Shown piece after piece: positions 1 to 10,850 of a DNA stretch of 64,000 nt (the first letter of the stretch is position 1; each line of letters starts with the position of its first letter). The position numbers were made by a program, and so were the translations under genes. The notes under the pieces were generated by a model that saw only the letters and a program-made list of their open reading frames with translations, was not told the origin of the DNA and did no database searches. The DNA lies in the NCBI GenBank assembly GCA_950295325.1, contig OX485805.1, forward strand, positions 56,134,758 through 56,198,757. The letters are read 5' to 3'. The stretch comes from Polytrichum commune (taxonomy: Eukaryota > Streptophyta > Polytrichopsida > Polytrichales > Polytrichaceae).

Positions 1-241
1 ATTGTGGTGATTATGTTTGAAGATGTTCACTATAAAACTCGATGCCTGTTCCATTATCATGTTGACCTTGTGATGGTCGTTTGTCGACAATTGGTACTGG
101 AGAATTCTGTGTCAGCAGTCATCTTTCTCTTTAATGTACCTTGAAATATTCCTGCTAGTGTTAGTGGAGATGGTGCCATTTACTTTTTAATAACTTATGG
201 ATTGAATATGCCATTTGCTGATTGAATATGGATGGTTGCAG

Positions 242-1149
242 GCAACGAGCTCTGGTTCAAAGGAGCAGGAGGCAGTGAACTTCTTGGAGAAGAAGATAAA
301 AAATAATCCAGAACTTACCTATGAGGAAACTGTACAAGTATGCTTCGTTACCTTTCGTACCACATGTCTCTTTTATCTGGATGCTCTGCATGGATGCATG
401 TAATCTCCTAAAGGATTTCTGATTTCATTCTTGTCTGGGTTTTGTGTGATTGGAATAAACAGACTGCAATCTCTGCTTTGCAATCGATTTTGTTGGAGGA
501 CTTCAAGCCTACTGAAATCGAGGTTCATTCTCCTTCTCCATTATAATGGCTTAAATCTACGTTTCCAAACCATTGAGAACTGACAGGATATAAATATCAT
601 TACACCTATGGCAACTTCTAAAGGTGACTACCCTATTATGGAAGTGTCTTTTCCTCTACATGAGAAAGTTGACTTTAATCTGAGCAAGAGGAAGAAGTGG
701 TGTTGGTCAAATGTGTATAGAAGAATAATTCTCTAGTCCTGTATCATAAAGTCACACTAAAGAGATTGAAATGTAGGTGCACTGATTGCCTCCAGATGGA
801 CTATTTTGGGATTCTTATCGATGCTGAAATGTGGAACCTGGACAATGGCTGAGAATTGGAGTCTTTCATATACTGATGTGACGGATGGATGATCATTTGA
901 ATCTACCAATAGTCAAATTGCTCTCAGAACTTCATTCAACGTGCTGGTAGTGTTTTGAAATCACTTTAATGTAAAATGCTTAAACTCATGGCTAGCACAA
1001 CTAGATAAGATAAAATGTAAAACTCAAATTTCTTACATTTTGTGCATTGTGTGCAGGTTGGAGTAGTTAGTGCAGGAAAGCCAGAGTTCCGCATATTGAC
1101 AACAGAAGAGATTGATGAGCACCTTACTGCCATCAGTGAACGTGACTAG
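242..1149 (+). CDS. PAA: 20S proteasome subunit alpha type-6, C-terminal part (5' end outside window)
   Basis: This is the last part of an alpha ring subunit of the 20S proteasome, the core protease of ubiquitin-dependent protein degradation in cytosol and nucleus. Three exons are visible: 242-337, 463-522 and 1057-1149, each bounded by AG and GT and joined in phase 0. They encode 82 residues. The first exon has the family stretch SKEQEAVNFLEKKIKN, followed by a TYEETVQ motif that joins TAISALQ in the next exon. The last exon ends with TTEEIDEHLTAISERD and a TAG stop, which is the usual C-terminus of plant alpha-6. About two thirds of the protein must lie left of the window; positions 1-241 read as intron. 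The lysine-rich helix and the C-terminal tail agree with what I know of the family, so the identification is firm although partial. Confidence 0.93.
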
Positions 1150-2421
1150 TGTATTTCAAGCATTTAGTCCAATTTTCTCTTTATCCCTTAATCTGTGACT
1201 GGTATTGGAAACAGGGATATTAATAACTTTTCCGATGGTCGGTCCTTTTAGATCTGTATTCATTGTAGGACTGCCATAGTATTGTAATGACAATGTGTAC
1301 AGCTTCAAAGGTGTGTGGGGGGTTTGAGAATGGATTTGATTTTGTTCATTTATTCTCAAGGCTGTCCAACTTTATAGGATCCACATTTATAATGTCGGAT
1401 GTAACCGTTTCGAAAGCGCTGTCTTTATTCATGGATATAGGATTTGTCTCATGATTGTTTTGTGGTGGGACCTTTATCATTAGCTTCTGCTGTTTCAAAC
1501 CTCTATTGTGGAAATGTATGTTGATCACTTTCAAACTTATTGAAAACAATGTGCAGGCTTGGAAGTCCATGATACCCAACATAATTTATCTACTGATTGC
1601 ATAGTGACAAAGAGGGTTTGAGGAGAGAATATTCTTTCTTCTTACTGATCACATAGGCCCCCCCAAAGTACGTTCACTATTGAACCTAGAATAGTTTTGA
1701 GCACATGGAACACCTGTCTTTTGGGTGCCTATTCGTAGATGTACAGATGACCACAAATTTGTCAGTCCAATTTAGGTGTACAATAGAGTTAGGTGACTGA
1801 ATTAGGTCCCTAGAATATTAAGCAAGTTTTGAGCACACGAAACACATGTCTTTTGCGTGTTGATTCTTGTATCTGCAATTGCACTATTTAAAGAATGCTG
1901 ATATCAATGATGCTGCAATCTTTGTCTGACATAGACTATGGGAGCTTTGTGTAAACGCCGTGCAAATGAAGGTCTCAAATGTGAGCATTCTACATTACTT
2001 CAATGTTGGCTTGTTGTACAAATGACTGCGATATGGTTGATTGCTGTAATGCTTATGAACGAAGAGAGCTCAATTACACTACGTTGTCCTCTTATTGACC
2101 CGCACAGTAAATCTCTAGAACCCACATTAATTTTCAACTGTCACCAAATCTCCAGTATAGGATTAGTGCTAATTTTCTAGGAAGTTGATGTGGGCGACTC
2201 TTTGATTTTATGCTATTTTTGTCCTTGGACCAATACTAAAGGTGTTCATGTTGGTTGGAAGTCTCCATGAAGTGCTTATGAGAACATCCATGATCCGGGG
2301 TCTTGGACCAAATGATTTCCACCCTAGCTAGATAATTAGAGGCACACATGCACACACACTACAATAATAGGACAATTTGGTGTACTTTGAGAAATTGAGA
2401 TGATACATCTTCCTTATTAAT
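1150..2421. other. 3' flank of the proteasome gene and intergenic DNA
   Basis: No gene is seen. The first few hundred bases are probably the 3' UTR of the proteasome gene. A diverged direct repeat of about 60 bp lies at roughly 1684-1746 and 1809-1877; both copies contain a 'TTTTGAGCACA' segment followed by 'TGTCTTTTG'. Short open frames here carry no recognisable motif. Confidence 0.5.
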
Positions 2422-3130
2422 GGGGGCACATTAAACCTCCCCCTACAAGCTTTTGAGGGGAGGTAGATATGGGCAGGGGCGGCCCCTAGAAATATATCAA
2501 GTTTCTTGGACCTGACCGAAATCTTTTCTCTGCCCCGCCTTGCTTTGAGAAAAACTATTGCCCTTGCATTTTTTAAGACCACTTATCCACAAATCCCATA
2601 TTGAGTGCACTTCACCTTCATAATCACGCTTAGTTAGTTTGAATGCGTATGAATATTTGTGAAAGTAGAAAGCATTACCTAAATTATTATAGAATATACA
2701 TACTAAAATCAACACACTAATTTAAGTTTCATTTTAGAATAACAAAAACCCCTTCAAATGGTAAGTCACAAATGTCATAACATCAATGCTAATGAGGATT
2801 TTGTAATGTTTTGACTTCCGAGTAAAGTACATGCTTTATTGACACTTTCACTTCCGGAATGAAATCCCAGTCCATTGCTTCTTTACTAAGTGAAAGTACA
2901 TATACATGTATTGGATTTTGGACCTTGAAGGTGAAGTGCACTCAACATGGGATTTGTGGATATATAAGTGGCCTTCAAAAATGCAAGGGCAATAGTTTTT
3001 TTCGAAGTCGGACGGGACGGGCAGAAGTTTTTGGTCGGGTCCAAAAAATATAGATTTCTTTATAGGGGCTGCCCTTGCCCGTATCTACGTCCCCTGAAAA
3101 GCTCGTTGGGGGAGGTTTAACATCCCCCCC
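2422..3130. mobile_element. Non-autonomous Mutator-like inverted-repeat element, copy 1
   Basis: The two ends are long inverted repeats of each other. The left end runs from a G-rich start through ACATTAAACCTCCCCC, an AGGGGAGGTAGAT block, then 'ATTGCCCTTGCATT' and 'ATATTGAGTGCACTTCACC'. The right end shows the same blocks reversed (AAATGCAAGGGCAAT at about 2970-2990, GGGGGAGGTTTAACAT at about 3109-3124). The arms are about 300 bp and the element about 0.7 kb. It belongs to the same family as the copies near 17.6 kb and 22.2 kb. Flanking 9-mers TTATTAATG and CTATAAATG agree at 7 of 9 positions, which is compatible with a decayed 9-bp target duplication. No transposase is encoded. Confidence 0.75.
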
Positions 3131-3366
3131 TATAAATGTAGTAAAGTATGAGTTAGAATGTACTGTCTAAACTTGAACTGCCCTTCAGTGTCATTCTAAT
3201 GTCATGCAAGTGCTCATTTGCAGTTGACAACTTTTACTATCATTGGCGCAGCCACAAATCAGTTGTCCTAACCCATCTGAACTTTAAATCAGTTAATCTA
3301 TTCTAAACACCCATCTTTCCAGAAGGTCCTTAAGAAAAATCTTATACAAATAGTGTTGTGCGACAC

Positions 3367-3382
3367 CCTTATATATATAAGG
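3367..3382 (+). promoter_or_regulatory. TATA box of the dirigent gene, within a 16-bp palindrome
   Basis: CCTTATATATATAAGG is a perfect palindrome that contains a TATA box. It lies about 50 bp before the chosen ATG at 3433. A start site about 30 bp downstream would give a 5' UTR of only 30-40 bases. The CC...GG border resembles a CArG box, but its AT core of 12 is longer than the usual 6. Confidence 0.5.
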
Positions 3383-3432
3383 TTAAAGGGCCTCGTGCCT
3401 TCAAACAAGCTTCTCTTTACTCAGAGTTCATC

Positions 3433-4791
3433 ATGGCAAACATTGTCTTCGTTCCTGCAAGGAAGCCTGCCATGGCCGTCTTGGTCTCACTGTTGATGTG
3501 CATTTTGCTCTCCGTCATTGCAGGAGTCGAAAGCAACATTGCAGAAAGACCTTACTATGAAAAGCTTGGACCTTACTTTGAGCAAGACATTGTTGCAGGG
3601 TCCAATGCCACCGATCAAATCGCGGTTCCACGAGGAAATTCGAGCCTTGGGTTTGGAGCTCTACGAGTGTTTGACAACGCGCTCACGATCACCAAAAACC
3701 CAAACTCCACGACAATTGGACGCATTCAAGGCTTTGGAGTTGTTGTGAGCTTCGTGACTTTTTGATCCTTCATATTTGCAGCATTTGTCAAACCCTCTGT
3801 GCCTTTCTCCTGTAAATCTTGCATGCACTGTGAAGGTAGATAGATGTGCCTAATTTCCAACATAGCGATAAATTTGGATCACCGCTATTTGAGTGGTATG
3901 TGGTTCGGTGTGGATTTTAAGAATAGACACCGGAAAGAGATATGTTTAAAAGAGGTTTGGACTACGTGTTTAAAATATTGTTAAGTATTCTAGGCTCAAG
4001 TTTTAATTTAAATTGGAAGGATCTATATGAGCACTTAATGAGCATGAGAATCTTCTGTTTGATAATGAGTAAGATATTCATGTGAGCTCCAAAAACTGTA
4101 TGGCAATGGTTACATGCATGATTTGGGTTTGCTAAGGTAGACGTGTCTAGTATTCCAACATAGCAATAAACTGCACATGTATATTGGAGTGATATGAGGA
4201 TAGGTATGGATCTTAGAACGGATACCAATAAGACGTTTCTGTAAAAGTTATTGGACTCCGTCTCAAAATATGCTCATCATTGTAGGCTCAATAATCGATA
4301 TAATTGCAAGGATCTATATGACCAATTGATGAGCATGAGAATCTTCACTTTGATAACAAACAAGATATTCATATGAGCTCCGAAAACTACAAAGCAAATG
4401 GCATTTGGCATGATTTGGATTCGCTAATCATTTCGCACTAATTGCGTGGTTTATATCTTACTAAAAGTGGATGTAGAGAGAAAAGTATCTGAATTAGGCA
4501 CTCCTACCTTAATGAGAATATTGTTGTGTTGTTTTGCAGGATTCCTTGGATGGTGCCAACTACCTAGTGGTTTTTACCGTGGTGCTCCCTAATGGAACCT
4601 TCAGTTGTGTCGGCCCGTACTATACAACCGCACTTGGAATTCATAAGACGGCGTGTATTGCAGGGACAGGTGAATATGACTCAGTTACTCATGGATATGT
4701 TGAGGCCAATGTAACAATCGCTCCTAATGGACTTGACTCCATTACTACTACTTATATTTACTATTATAAGGATGATAGCATGTTTCATTAA
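3433..4791 (+). CDS. DIR: Dirigent family protein
   Basis: Dirigent proteins are secreted beta-barrel proteins that steer stereoselective coupling of phenoxy radicals in lignan, lignin and related phenolic pathways. Exons 3433-3744 and 4540-4791 join in phase 0 and give 187 residues, the usual family length. An N-terminal hydrophobic signal peptide (about residues 1-34, VLVSLLMCILLSVIAG) is followed by the family's FGALRVFDNALT and IGRIQGFGVV motifs. The second exon contains ANYLVVFTVVLPNG and AGTGEYDSVTHGYVEA, matching the GGTG-x-F-x-x-A-x-G-Y signature. Several N-glycosylation sequons are present (NAT, NSS, NST, NGT, NVT). An upstream in-frame ATG was not used because MANIVF directly precedes the signal peptide. 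The 795-bp intron holds a tandem duplication. Which dirigent subfamily and which substrate cannot be told. Confidence 0.9.
3836..4428 (+). repeat. Diverged tandem duplication of about 300 bp inside the dirigent intron
   Basis: Two copies follow each other at about 3836-4136 and 4137-4428. Matching blocks include TTCCAACATAGC-ATAA, AAGGATCTATATGA, GATGAGCATGAGAATCTTC-like segments and AAGATATTCAT-TGAGCTCC. Each block recurs about 290-300 bp later. The copies differ by many substitutions, so the duplication is not recent. The AAGATATTCATATGAGCTCC end also appears near 35644 and, reversed, near 41452, so the unit is part of a dispersed family. Confidence 0.7.
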
Positions 4792-5605
4792 TTTCTGCGC
4801 CTCATATACACACTCAGCCCCAAACAACAGGTAGTATGCTTTTCACATGTCTAGATGAAGAGGATTCAATTTATTCTGATGCAGTAATTTGGGGTCGACA
4901 TGAAAGCAGTGCTCAGGCTAGTAGTGTTGGTTTGTTTTGACAACTTTGTAAAGTGGTTCCTTTACTTGTTGAATGACATTCAACAGTAACCTTTATATAC
5001 ACTATGTTGTTTTATTTTAATTGATCTTATCTTATAATGAGACTTATGGGGAGTAATCTGTATCTTTCATAGCTTGAGGTGTTGGATGACATGCCTAGGG
5101 GATGAATTTAAACTCGGATTTCAACACTGGCTAGAAGGAATATGAAGGAAAGGGATAGAGGTGTACTATCTGCTCTTTGTTTTAGTCAGCAAGCTGTGAC
5201 TGCTGTGGTATCCAGCTGAAACGAAGATCAATTCTCATATAGAGCTTCGGTATAGTTAGTTGGTATAATTAACTCAATTATGTTGAGTGCTCTATAGAAT
5301 GTGCAACATCCATAACATTACAAAACACTCAGTAGTTGATGAAGCAGAAATGATAAGCATCCTCGACCGATTGCCACTTGGCATCAACCAACTTGGCATC
5401 AGTGTCTCATTTCTAATTCACATTTTACTTTTGATAAATATTGGCTCAGAACGTTGAAAAAATGCTTCACACTTACAGAAGGTACATGTGAGCGATTACA
5501 TAATCTAGAGTGATCAAGTACCTCCATTGCTGCAAACCTGAGCTGATCAAAATTTTCAATGTAATGTCTAAACAAAGTCAAGGTTTGAAATTAAATGTCC
5601 ACATT
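4792..5605. other. Intergenic space between two convergent genes
   Basis: This holds the 3' flank of the dirigent gene (+) and of the plastid L13 gene (-), whose 3' ends face each other about 0.8 kb apart. I see no further coding signal or repeat. Confidence 0.5.
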
Positions 5606-8595
5606 TTATTGCACTATGTTAATCCTCTTGTCTACAATTGGTAAAGGAGCTGGCTGTTGGGCTGTGTGAGGATGCTCAGTTCCTGTGTAAACTTTGAGAT
5701 GTGTAAAAAGTCGCCTCCCAAGCTGTTACAAACAACCAGGCAAATGAGCCAGAATGTTAGTAAAGTGCATTTTTGCACAAACATGAGTTATGACCACACA
5801 CTCCTGCACAGAAAACAATACTGCCATGAATCTTGCCAACAGATAAGTACATACTTGTATAATTCCAGAAACTGGACATTCATGTTTCTCAAAACTCATG
5901 ACCAATGGTCTCAAAGAACAGGTAAGTAACCGAGAGAAGTGAATACTCACTCGGCCTTTGGGCAGCATGCCCCTCACTGCATGTTCAACAATGCGTTCTG
6001 GAATTCTTTTCTGCAACTGGTCAAAAGTCTCTTGCTTCATTCCACCGGGCCTGCCTGAGTGCCGCCTGTAGAGCTTCTGTGAACCCTTCTTACCTGTAAC
6101 TGCAACCTTCTCAGCATTTACCTGTCAAAAATCCACAAATTCAATGAGTTAAAATTTCCATGACCATTCTTATTGTAAGACTAAATACCCTCCTCTCAAT
6201 CTATACTAGTGCTTGGGTTGTAACAAGCCAAGAATGATCAGACACTACTCCTTTGATAAGCCAGAATGACCTCAGATTCCACTATGAATCTCTGAAGGAT
6301 TTTATAGCCAACAAATCTACTTACACTGTAAACATGACAGATCAAGATCTGCTTTTCCCTTGCATTGGAGAACTAAAACCTTGCTGCACATAAGGGACTC
6401 GGAAATCTAAATTGCTAGATAGATACATTGACTCATCCAATTCTTAATTATGAAGACTGGAAACCTTGCATTATCCTCTGTAAATTCATCAAAATTTGCA
6501 ATTCTAAGTACCCCACATGAGCAACTAATATGTCAGGAACAAACTCCCCTAACACAGAAAACCATATTTTCTCCAGATTGCCATTAAACCCTGACCAGGA
6601 TCACTCTCTGCCCACATAGTCAAATATATTCAATGTAATGAGTTTCATTATTACAAAGAGCCCTTGAAATTTCTGACATACTGTGCTGAGAGGTCTCAAA
6701 GTGACGACACATGCATAAAACTTCAGTCTCTAATTTGCTACAATCATAGGGCACATCATGGGGTAGTGGAGGGAAATGTGATGTACCACAATGACATAGG
6801 CGCCCATATCAATTGAAGGGGTGAAAGAAGCCATATTCTTTCCCCGAATGTGAATTGCAATAGTAGAGGCCAAGCGACCAAGGCGCTTATCAGCTGCGTC
6901 CACTATGTACCATTTCTTCTCCACATTCTTGTGGTCATCTGCCTTTGGATAGTAGGTCTTGTTCCACACATCCTGCATTGCCAAATTTAACCCTCTGGTG
7001 AAAATGCATTCCAAAATCACTCTCCTTTCACAAAGGAGTATTAATCCAGCAACGAGGAAATTACTCTCTTGAGCATACACAATGGCTTGAGACAGGAAGC
7101 TTCATTCCTCGACTTCACCCCAAGGCTTGTATTGCCATTAACCTTGCTTCGTCCTTATTGCGCAGAGATTCAACTGAAAGTCACTTTTCTAAGGCAAGGG
7201 AGTACTTATACAGCATAGAAATATGCATAGGAGGAAATTCAAAATAACATCCTCTTCCACAGAAACAACGGCGTAAGACAAGAAGCTTCATTCCTGAGCT
7301 TCACCGCAAGGCTTGCATTGCCATTAACCTCACTTCCTCCACATTGCACAAAGATTTAGATCAATAACACATGTCTTATACAAGGGAGTACTTCTACAAG
7401 CATATAAAACATGCATAGGAGGAAATTCAGAATTACGCCCTCTTGCGCAGAAACAACGGCGTAGGACAAAAAGCTTCAATCGTCAGCTTCAGCACAAGAC
7501 TCACATTGACATTGACTTCACATCCTCCACATTGCGCGAAGATAAAACTGAAAATCACTCTTCTTTGCGCAAGGGAGTACTAATCCAGTATAGAGACATG
7601 CATAGGAGGAGAATCCAAGTTACACTCTTGCGCAGAAACAACAGCTTTACAGTAAGAAACTTCATTCTTCAGCTTCAACAAGACAAGGCTCACATTGGCA
7701 TTAACCTAGCTTCTTCCACATTGCACAGAGATGAACGCAAGGTTGTACTAATCCAGCAGGGAAAGATGCATAGGAGGAAATTAAATTACCAAACAACGGC
7801 CTAGGGTAAGAAGAAACTTTATTCTTCAGGTTCACCAAGACAAGATTCACATTGGCATTAACCTCAGTTCCTCCACATTGCACGAAGGCGAAACCCAAAA
7901 TCACTCCTCTTGCACATACTAATCCAGCAGAGAAACATGTAGAGAAGGAAACTTGAAATTATACAGCTTAGGATAAGAAGCTTCATTCGTCAGATTCATC
8001 AAGACAAGGCTTGCATTGGCATTAACCTCGATTTCTCCACATTGCCCGGGGATTCAACCGAAAATCACATTTCTTGCGCAAGGGAGTACGAATTCAACAG
8101 CAAAACACGCATAGTAGGAAATTTCAAATTAAACTCTCATGTGCAGAAACTACGGCTTAGAATAAGGAGCTTCATTTTTCAGCTTCGCCAAGACAAGACT
8201 CGCATTGGCATTAACCTCACATCCTCCCCATTGCGCGAAGACTCAACCGAAACCCTAACCCTCAACACCACAAGAACCCGACCACGAAACTCAGAAACAC
8301 GGAATACGAGAGAACCCAGAATTATTAACAGAGGAATACTCACAGGTCCCATTTTCTCAATTCCCTCGTACATCCAGCGGTGCTCGGCGGGGATGAAACC
8401 GGTGCCTCCAGCGCGGACCTGCAGGCCGCGAGTGCGGATGGATGGGACGACGGCGAGCCTGCGGACGGAGAGGGAGGCGGTTTGGCCATGGAAAGAGGAG
8501 GCAGAGGCGGAGGAAGTTGAAGGGGAGGTGGAAGAGGAGAGGCAGAGGGACGCCAATTGCGCGGTAGCAGCCATGGCTGCGGTGGTGGTCGCCAT
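5606..8595 (-). CDS. RPL13: Plastid 50S ribosomal protein L13 (uL13c)
   Basis: This is the nuclear-encoded uL13 protein of the chloroplast large ribosomal subunit. Four exons on the minus strand, read in order 8595-8344, 6972-6787, 6121-5951 and 5722-5606, all join in phase 0 and give 241 residues. Residues 1 to about 60 are rich in Ser, Thr and Ala and form a plausible chloroplast transit peptide. A plant plastid segment ([31 protein letters not shown]) precedes the uL13 domain with [52 protein letters not shown] and [15 protein letters not shown]. The last exon, only 39 codons, is too short to stand out alone but fits frame and family exactly. The ATG at 8595 precedes the transit peptide; an upstream in-frame ATG at 8712 would only add a non-transit-like extension. 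Confidence 0.95.
7005..8250. repeat. Tandem array of about seven 160-190 bp units in intron 1 of RPL13
   Basis: A segment of form GAAGCTTCATTC-TCAGCTTCACCAAGACAAGGCT recurs at about 7095, 7281, 7471, 7657, 7815, 7978 and 8167, with spacings of about 186, 190, 186, 158, 163 and 189. Each unit also carries CATTGGCATTAACCTC, CCTCCACATTGCGC, CAAGGGAGTACTAATCCAG and ATGCATAGGAGGAAATT in the same order. A partial unit lies at about 7005-7090. The units have many substitutions and indels. The array almost fills the 1.37-kb intron and stops about 90 bp before exon 1. Confidence 0.85.
8248..8264. promoter_or_regulatory. Telo-box-like sequence near the start of RPL13
   Basis: The plus strand reads AAACCCTAACCCTC just inside intron 1, downstream of exon 1 in the minus-strand gene. 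AAACCCTA is the plant telo-box, known to be common near the starts of ribosomal and other growth genes. A role here is inferred only from motif and position. Confidence 0.35.
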
Positions 8596-9359
8596 CGCTC
8601 CTCGCTGCAACAGATTGGAGAGAATGGAGGTGCTGCGGCCGAACTCCGAGCAAAGATTGAGCAAGCTCGCCCTCGAAGAAGACCGGAAAGGCGAAGCTCC
8701 AGGATAAGGCAAGCGGATTGAGGGCCTGAATGAGGGGATGATTGGTATCCTGAGTGAGGTGCGGCATCCTGGGTGTGGCTGTCGGGGTGATGTAGCGAGG
8801 GGCCGGTCTGGAAGAGGACCTCGTTTGGCACTTGGAATGCCTTATCCACAACAGAGCTGGGTGAGGTGAGGTTGGGTGAGGTAAGGTTTAGAAACTTTAG
8901 GGTGGGTTTACATCAGGGTCTCCTTACTTAGGCTGGGGTTACATTAGGGTCCAAGACCAAAAAACCTCAATTGAGCGATCTTATTGATCTAGAGCAAATT
9001 TATGGGTGTGAGGAGTTTAAACAAGCGTCTAGGACAAATGTGTGTAAAAACTGAAGTGATGCTAATGTGGCATCATTTTTCACGCCAAATCTCAACAGTC
9101 CCTACTTAAGAAAATAATTTTCCTAGTTTGCGAAACCAACGTTGGGTCTAATCTTGAGTCCGAAAATAAGGTCCATAGTAAGAGGCATTTTGTATTTTTC
9201 TTTTCTTGTCAAACATGGTCTTTATTATAAACCCACATATAGGTTGGGTTTAGGGTTCAAGTCTAATGTAAATTGACATCCAACAATGTTAGGGTGGGTC
9301 TACGTTACAATATGGGTCCAATAAAATACCCTTCAATGGACCTTACTTTCAAGCTCAAG
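8596..9359. other. RPL13 upstream region
   Basis: This includes the RPL13 5' UTR and promoter (minus strand) and then intergenic DNA. GTGAGGT-type short repeats lie at about 8858-8890 and repeated TAGGGT and GGGTTTAC motifs at about 8900-9310. The overlapping long open frames at 8340-8851 are GC-rich 5'-leader and exon-1 shadows. No other gene is seen. Confidence 0.45.
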
Positions 9360-10850
9360 ATTAGACTCAATCCATGATCAAACACACCGCTCACTCACCA
9401 CACATTTGCCCAATCACTACACTAAATTTTGCAAAAAAAATAGAAAAAAACATACAACCTAACCATACCAACCCTTAAAACCCTACACAATCAAAACCTT
9501 TGTCAAATGGTCACATTCCTCATTCATAAAATTCCCCCGCAACATCCCAACTCACAACACGATCCCCATCCCCACCATGTCAAATTTCCATAAACAATAC
9601 CCCCATACAAGAAAAACAACGAAAATGTAGCTGGCTCTAGAGTATGTAGCCTAATAACTAACATGCAACTAGCATAAAGACTACCATGATTTCAAAACAT
9701 ACTACAAGTACATTTACATGCCAGCTAGCTCACCCTAGCAAAGACACAAATTATCCCCCATGAATTATACATATTCACATACAAACCTCAACAATATCTA
9801 TCTCATAAACATTCATATCCAATGACCATCCTCCCAACACCACCATCCTGACAAACTCCTCATAGCCTCCACAATTCACCTCATCACATGGTTCCCATAT
9901 AAGTCACTACACATAAAGTTTGTGCACACACCGGTGCAACCAAAATGCATATGCTTTGGCTAATGGCAACATTAGTAGAAACCTCAAGTCCTTCGTACAA
10001 AAAGAACATACCCAACTCACAATTAACACAACCAAACAATTCATGTATGCAGAGAATGAGTAAATAACAATCAAATAGACCGAAACTCTCAAACCACTAT
10101 TGGAAATCCACATATACCACATACGCCCAAATAACACAAATCCTCAAATTCCACTTTGCATAATACATGGGAACCATAGAAAATACCTATTTTGGCCCCA
10201 AATATACAAAAACCCTCATTGCACACTATGTCATAGAAACGACATGGACACATGGCCACACCTCCTATCCCTATGCGTAAATAAAGTCCTAAAAGGACTA
10301 TGTATAGCATGACACAATGTAGCCGTCCACCAAATTACCAACCTACTAAGATCTTGCATCCACACAAGGCATTACACACACACCAATGCATGTTCACATC
10401 ACAAGGCACCACATGACAATACCATCTTACCATGGGTATTGTGGTGCACATGCAACACCTCCAAATGACATGCCTAGCCAACCTATGGCTGGACATCATC
10501 TACATCATCCAAGAAGCCACCTTGGACCAAAGTGGACCCTCATTGCTTGCACCCAACCTCTCCATACAAATTTTATAATTTACCTACACACCTGACAAAT
10601 TCATCAACTAAGCCATCCAAGCAAAGAAGTCAAAGATAACCCATTAATAGAAAAAAAATCCACACACAAGGGTGGAAAGTTAATTCCCTCAAAGTACTAA
10701 CTGCCGTAAGAGGTGCCATACACACAAACATCATTGAAGAACTTAAAAATCTACACATGCATGTGCCATCATTTAGAAATCCATGCAAAACACACATCAA
10801 ATAACAATTCAATATCTCATGTACCTCGTCTTAAACAAATGAAAAATTGA
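9360..10850 (+). mobile_element. Decayed non-LTR retroelement, ORF2 C-terminal remnant, copy A
   Basis: The plus strand is strongly A/C-rich and encodes pieces of the same protein as the minus-strand copy at 43 kb. At about 10215-10280 a zinc knuckle C-x2-C-x9-H-x4-C (CTLC...TWPHLLSLC) is followed by an HNVAV segment preceded by a TGA that most likely was CGA. NTILPWVLWCTC follows at about 10420-10455, and GWKVNSLKVLTAVRGAIHT at about 10665-10725. CCHC, then RHN, then a PD/E-type nuclease region is the arrangement at the end of R2-like non-LTR retrotransposons with a restriction-like endonuclease. Stops and frameshifts show it is dead. Upstream parts, including any reverse transcriptase core, I could not recognise. 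Confidence 0.6.

Noticed and set aside
8042-8707. 221-codon plus-strand frame over the RPL13 start
   Set aside because: It runs antisense through the intron array and through exon 1, which has a verified family match on the minus strand.
8340-8851. Two long minus-strand frames overlapping RPL13 exon 1
   Set aside because: They are GC-rich alternative frames of the transit-peptide exon and leader; only the frame starting at 8595 splices into uL13.
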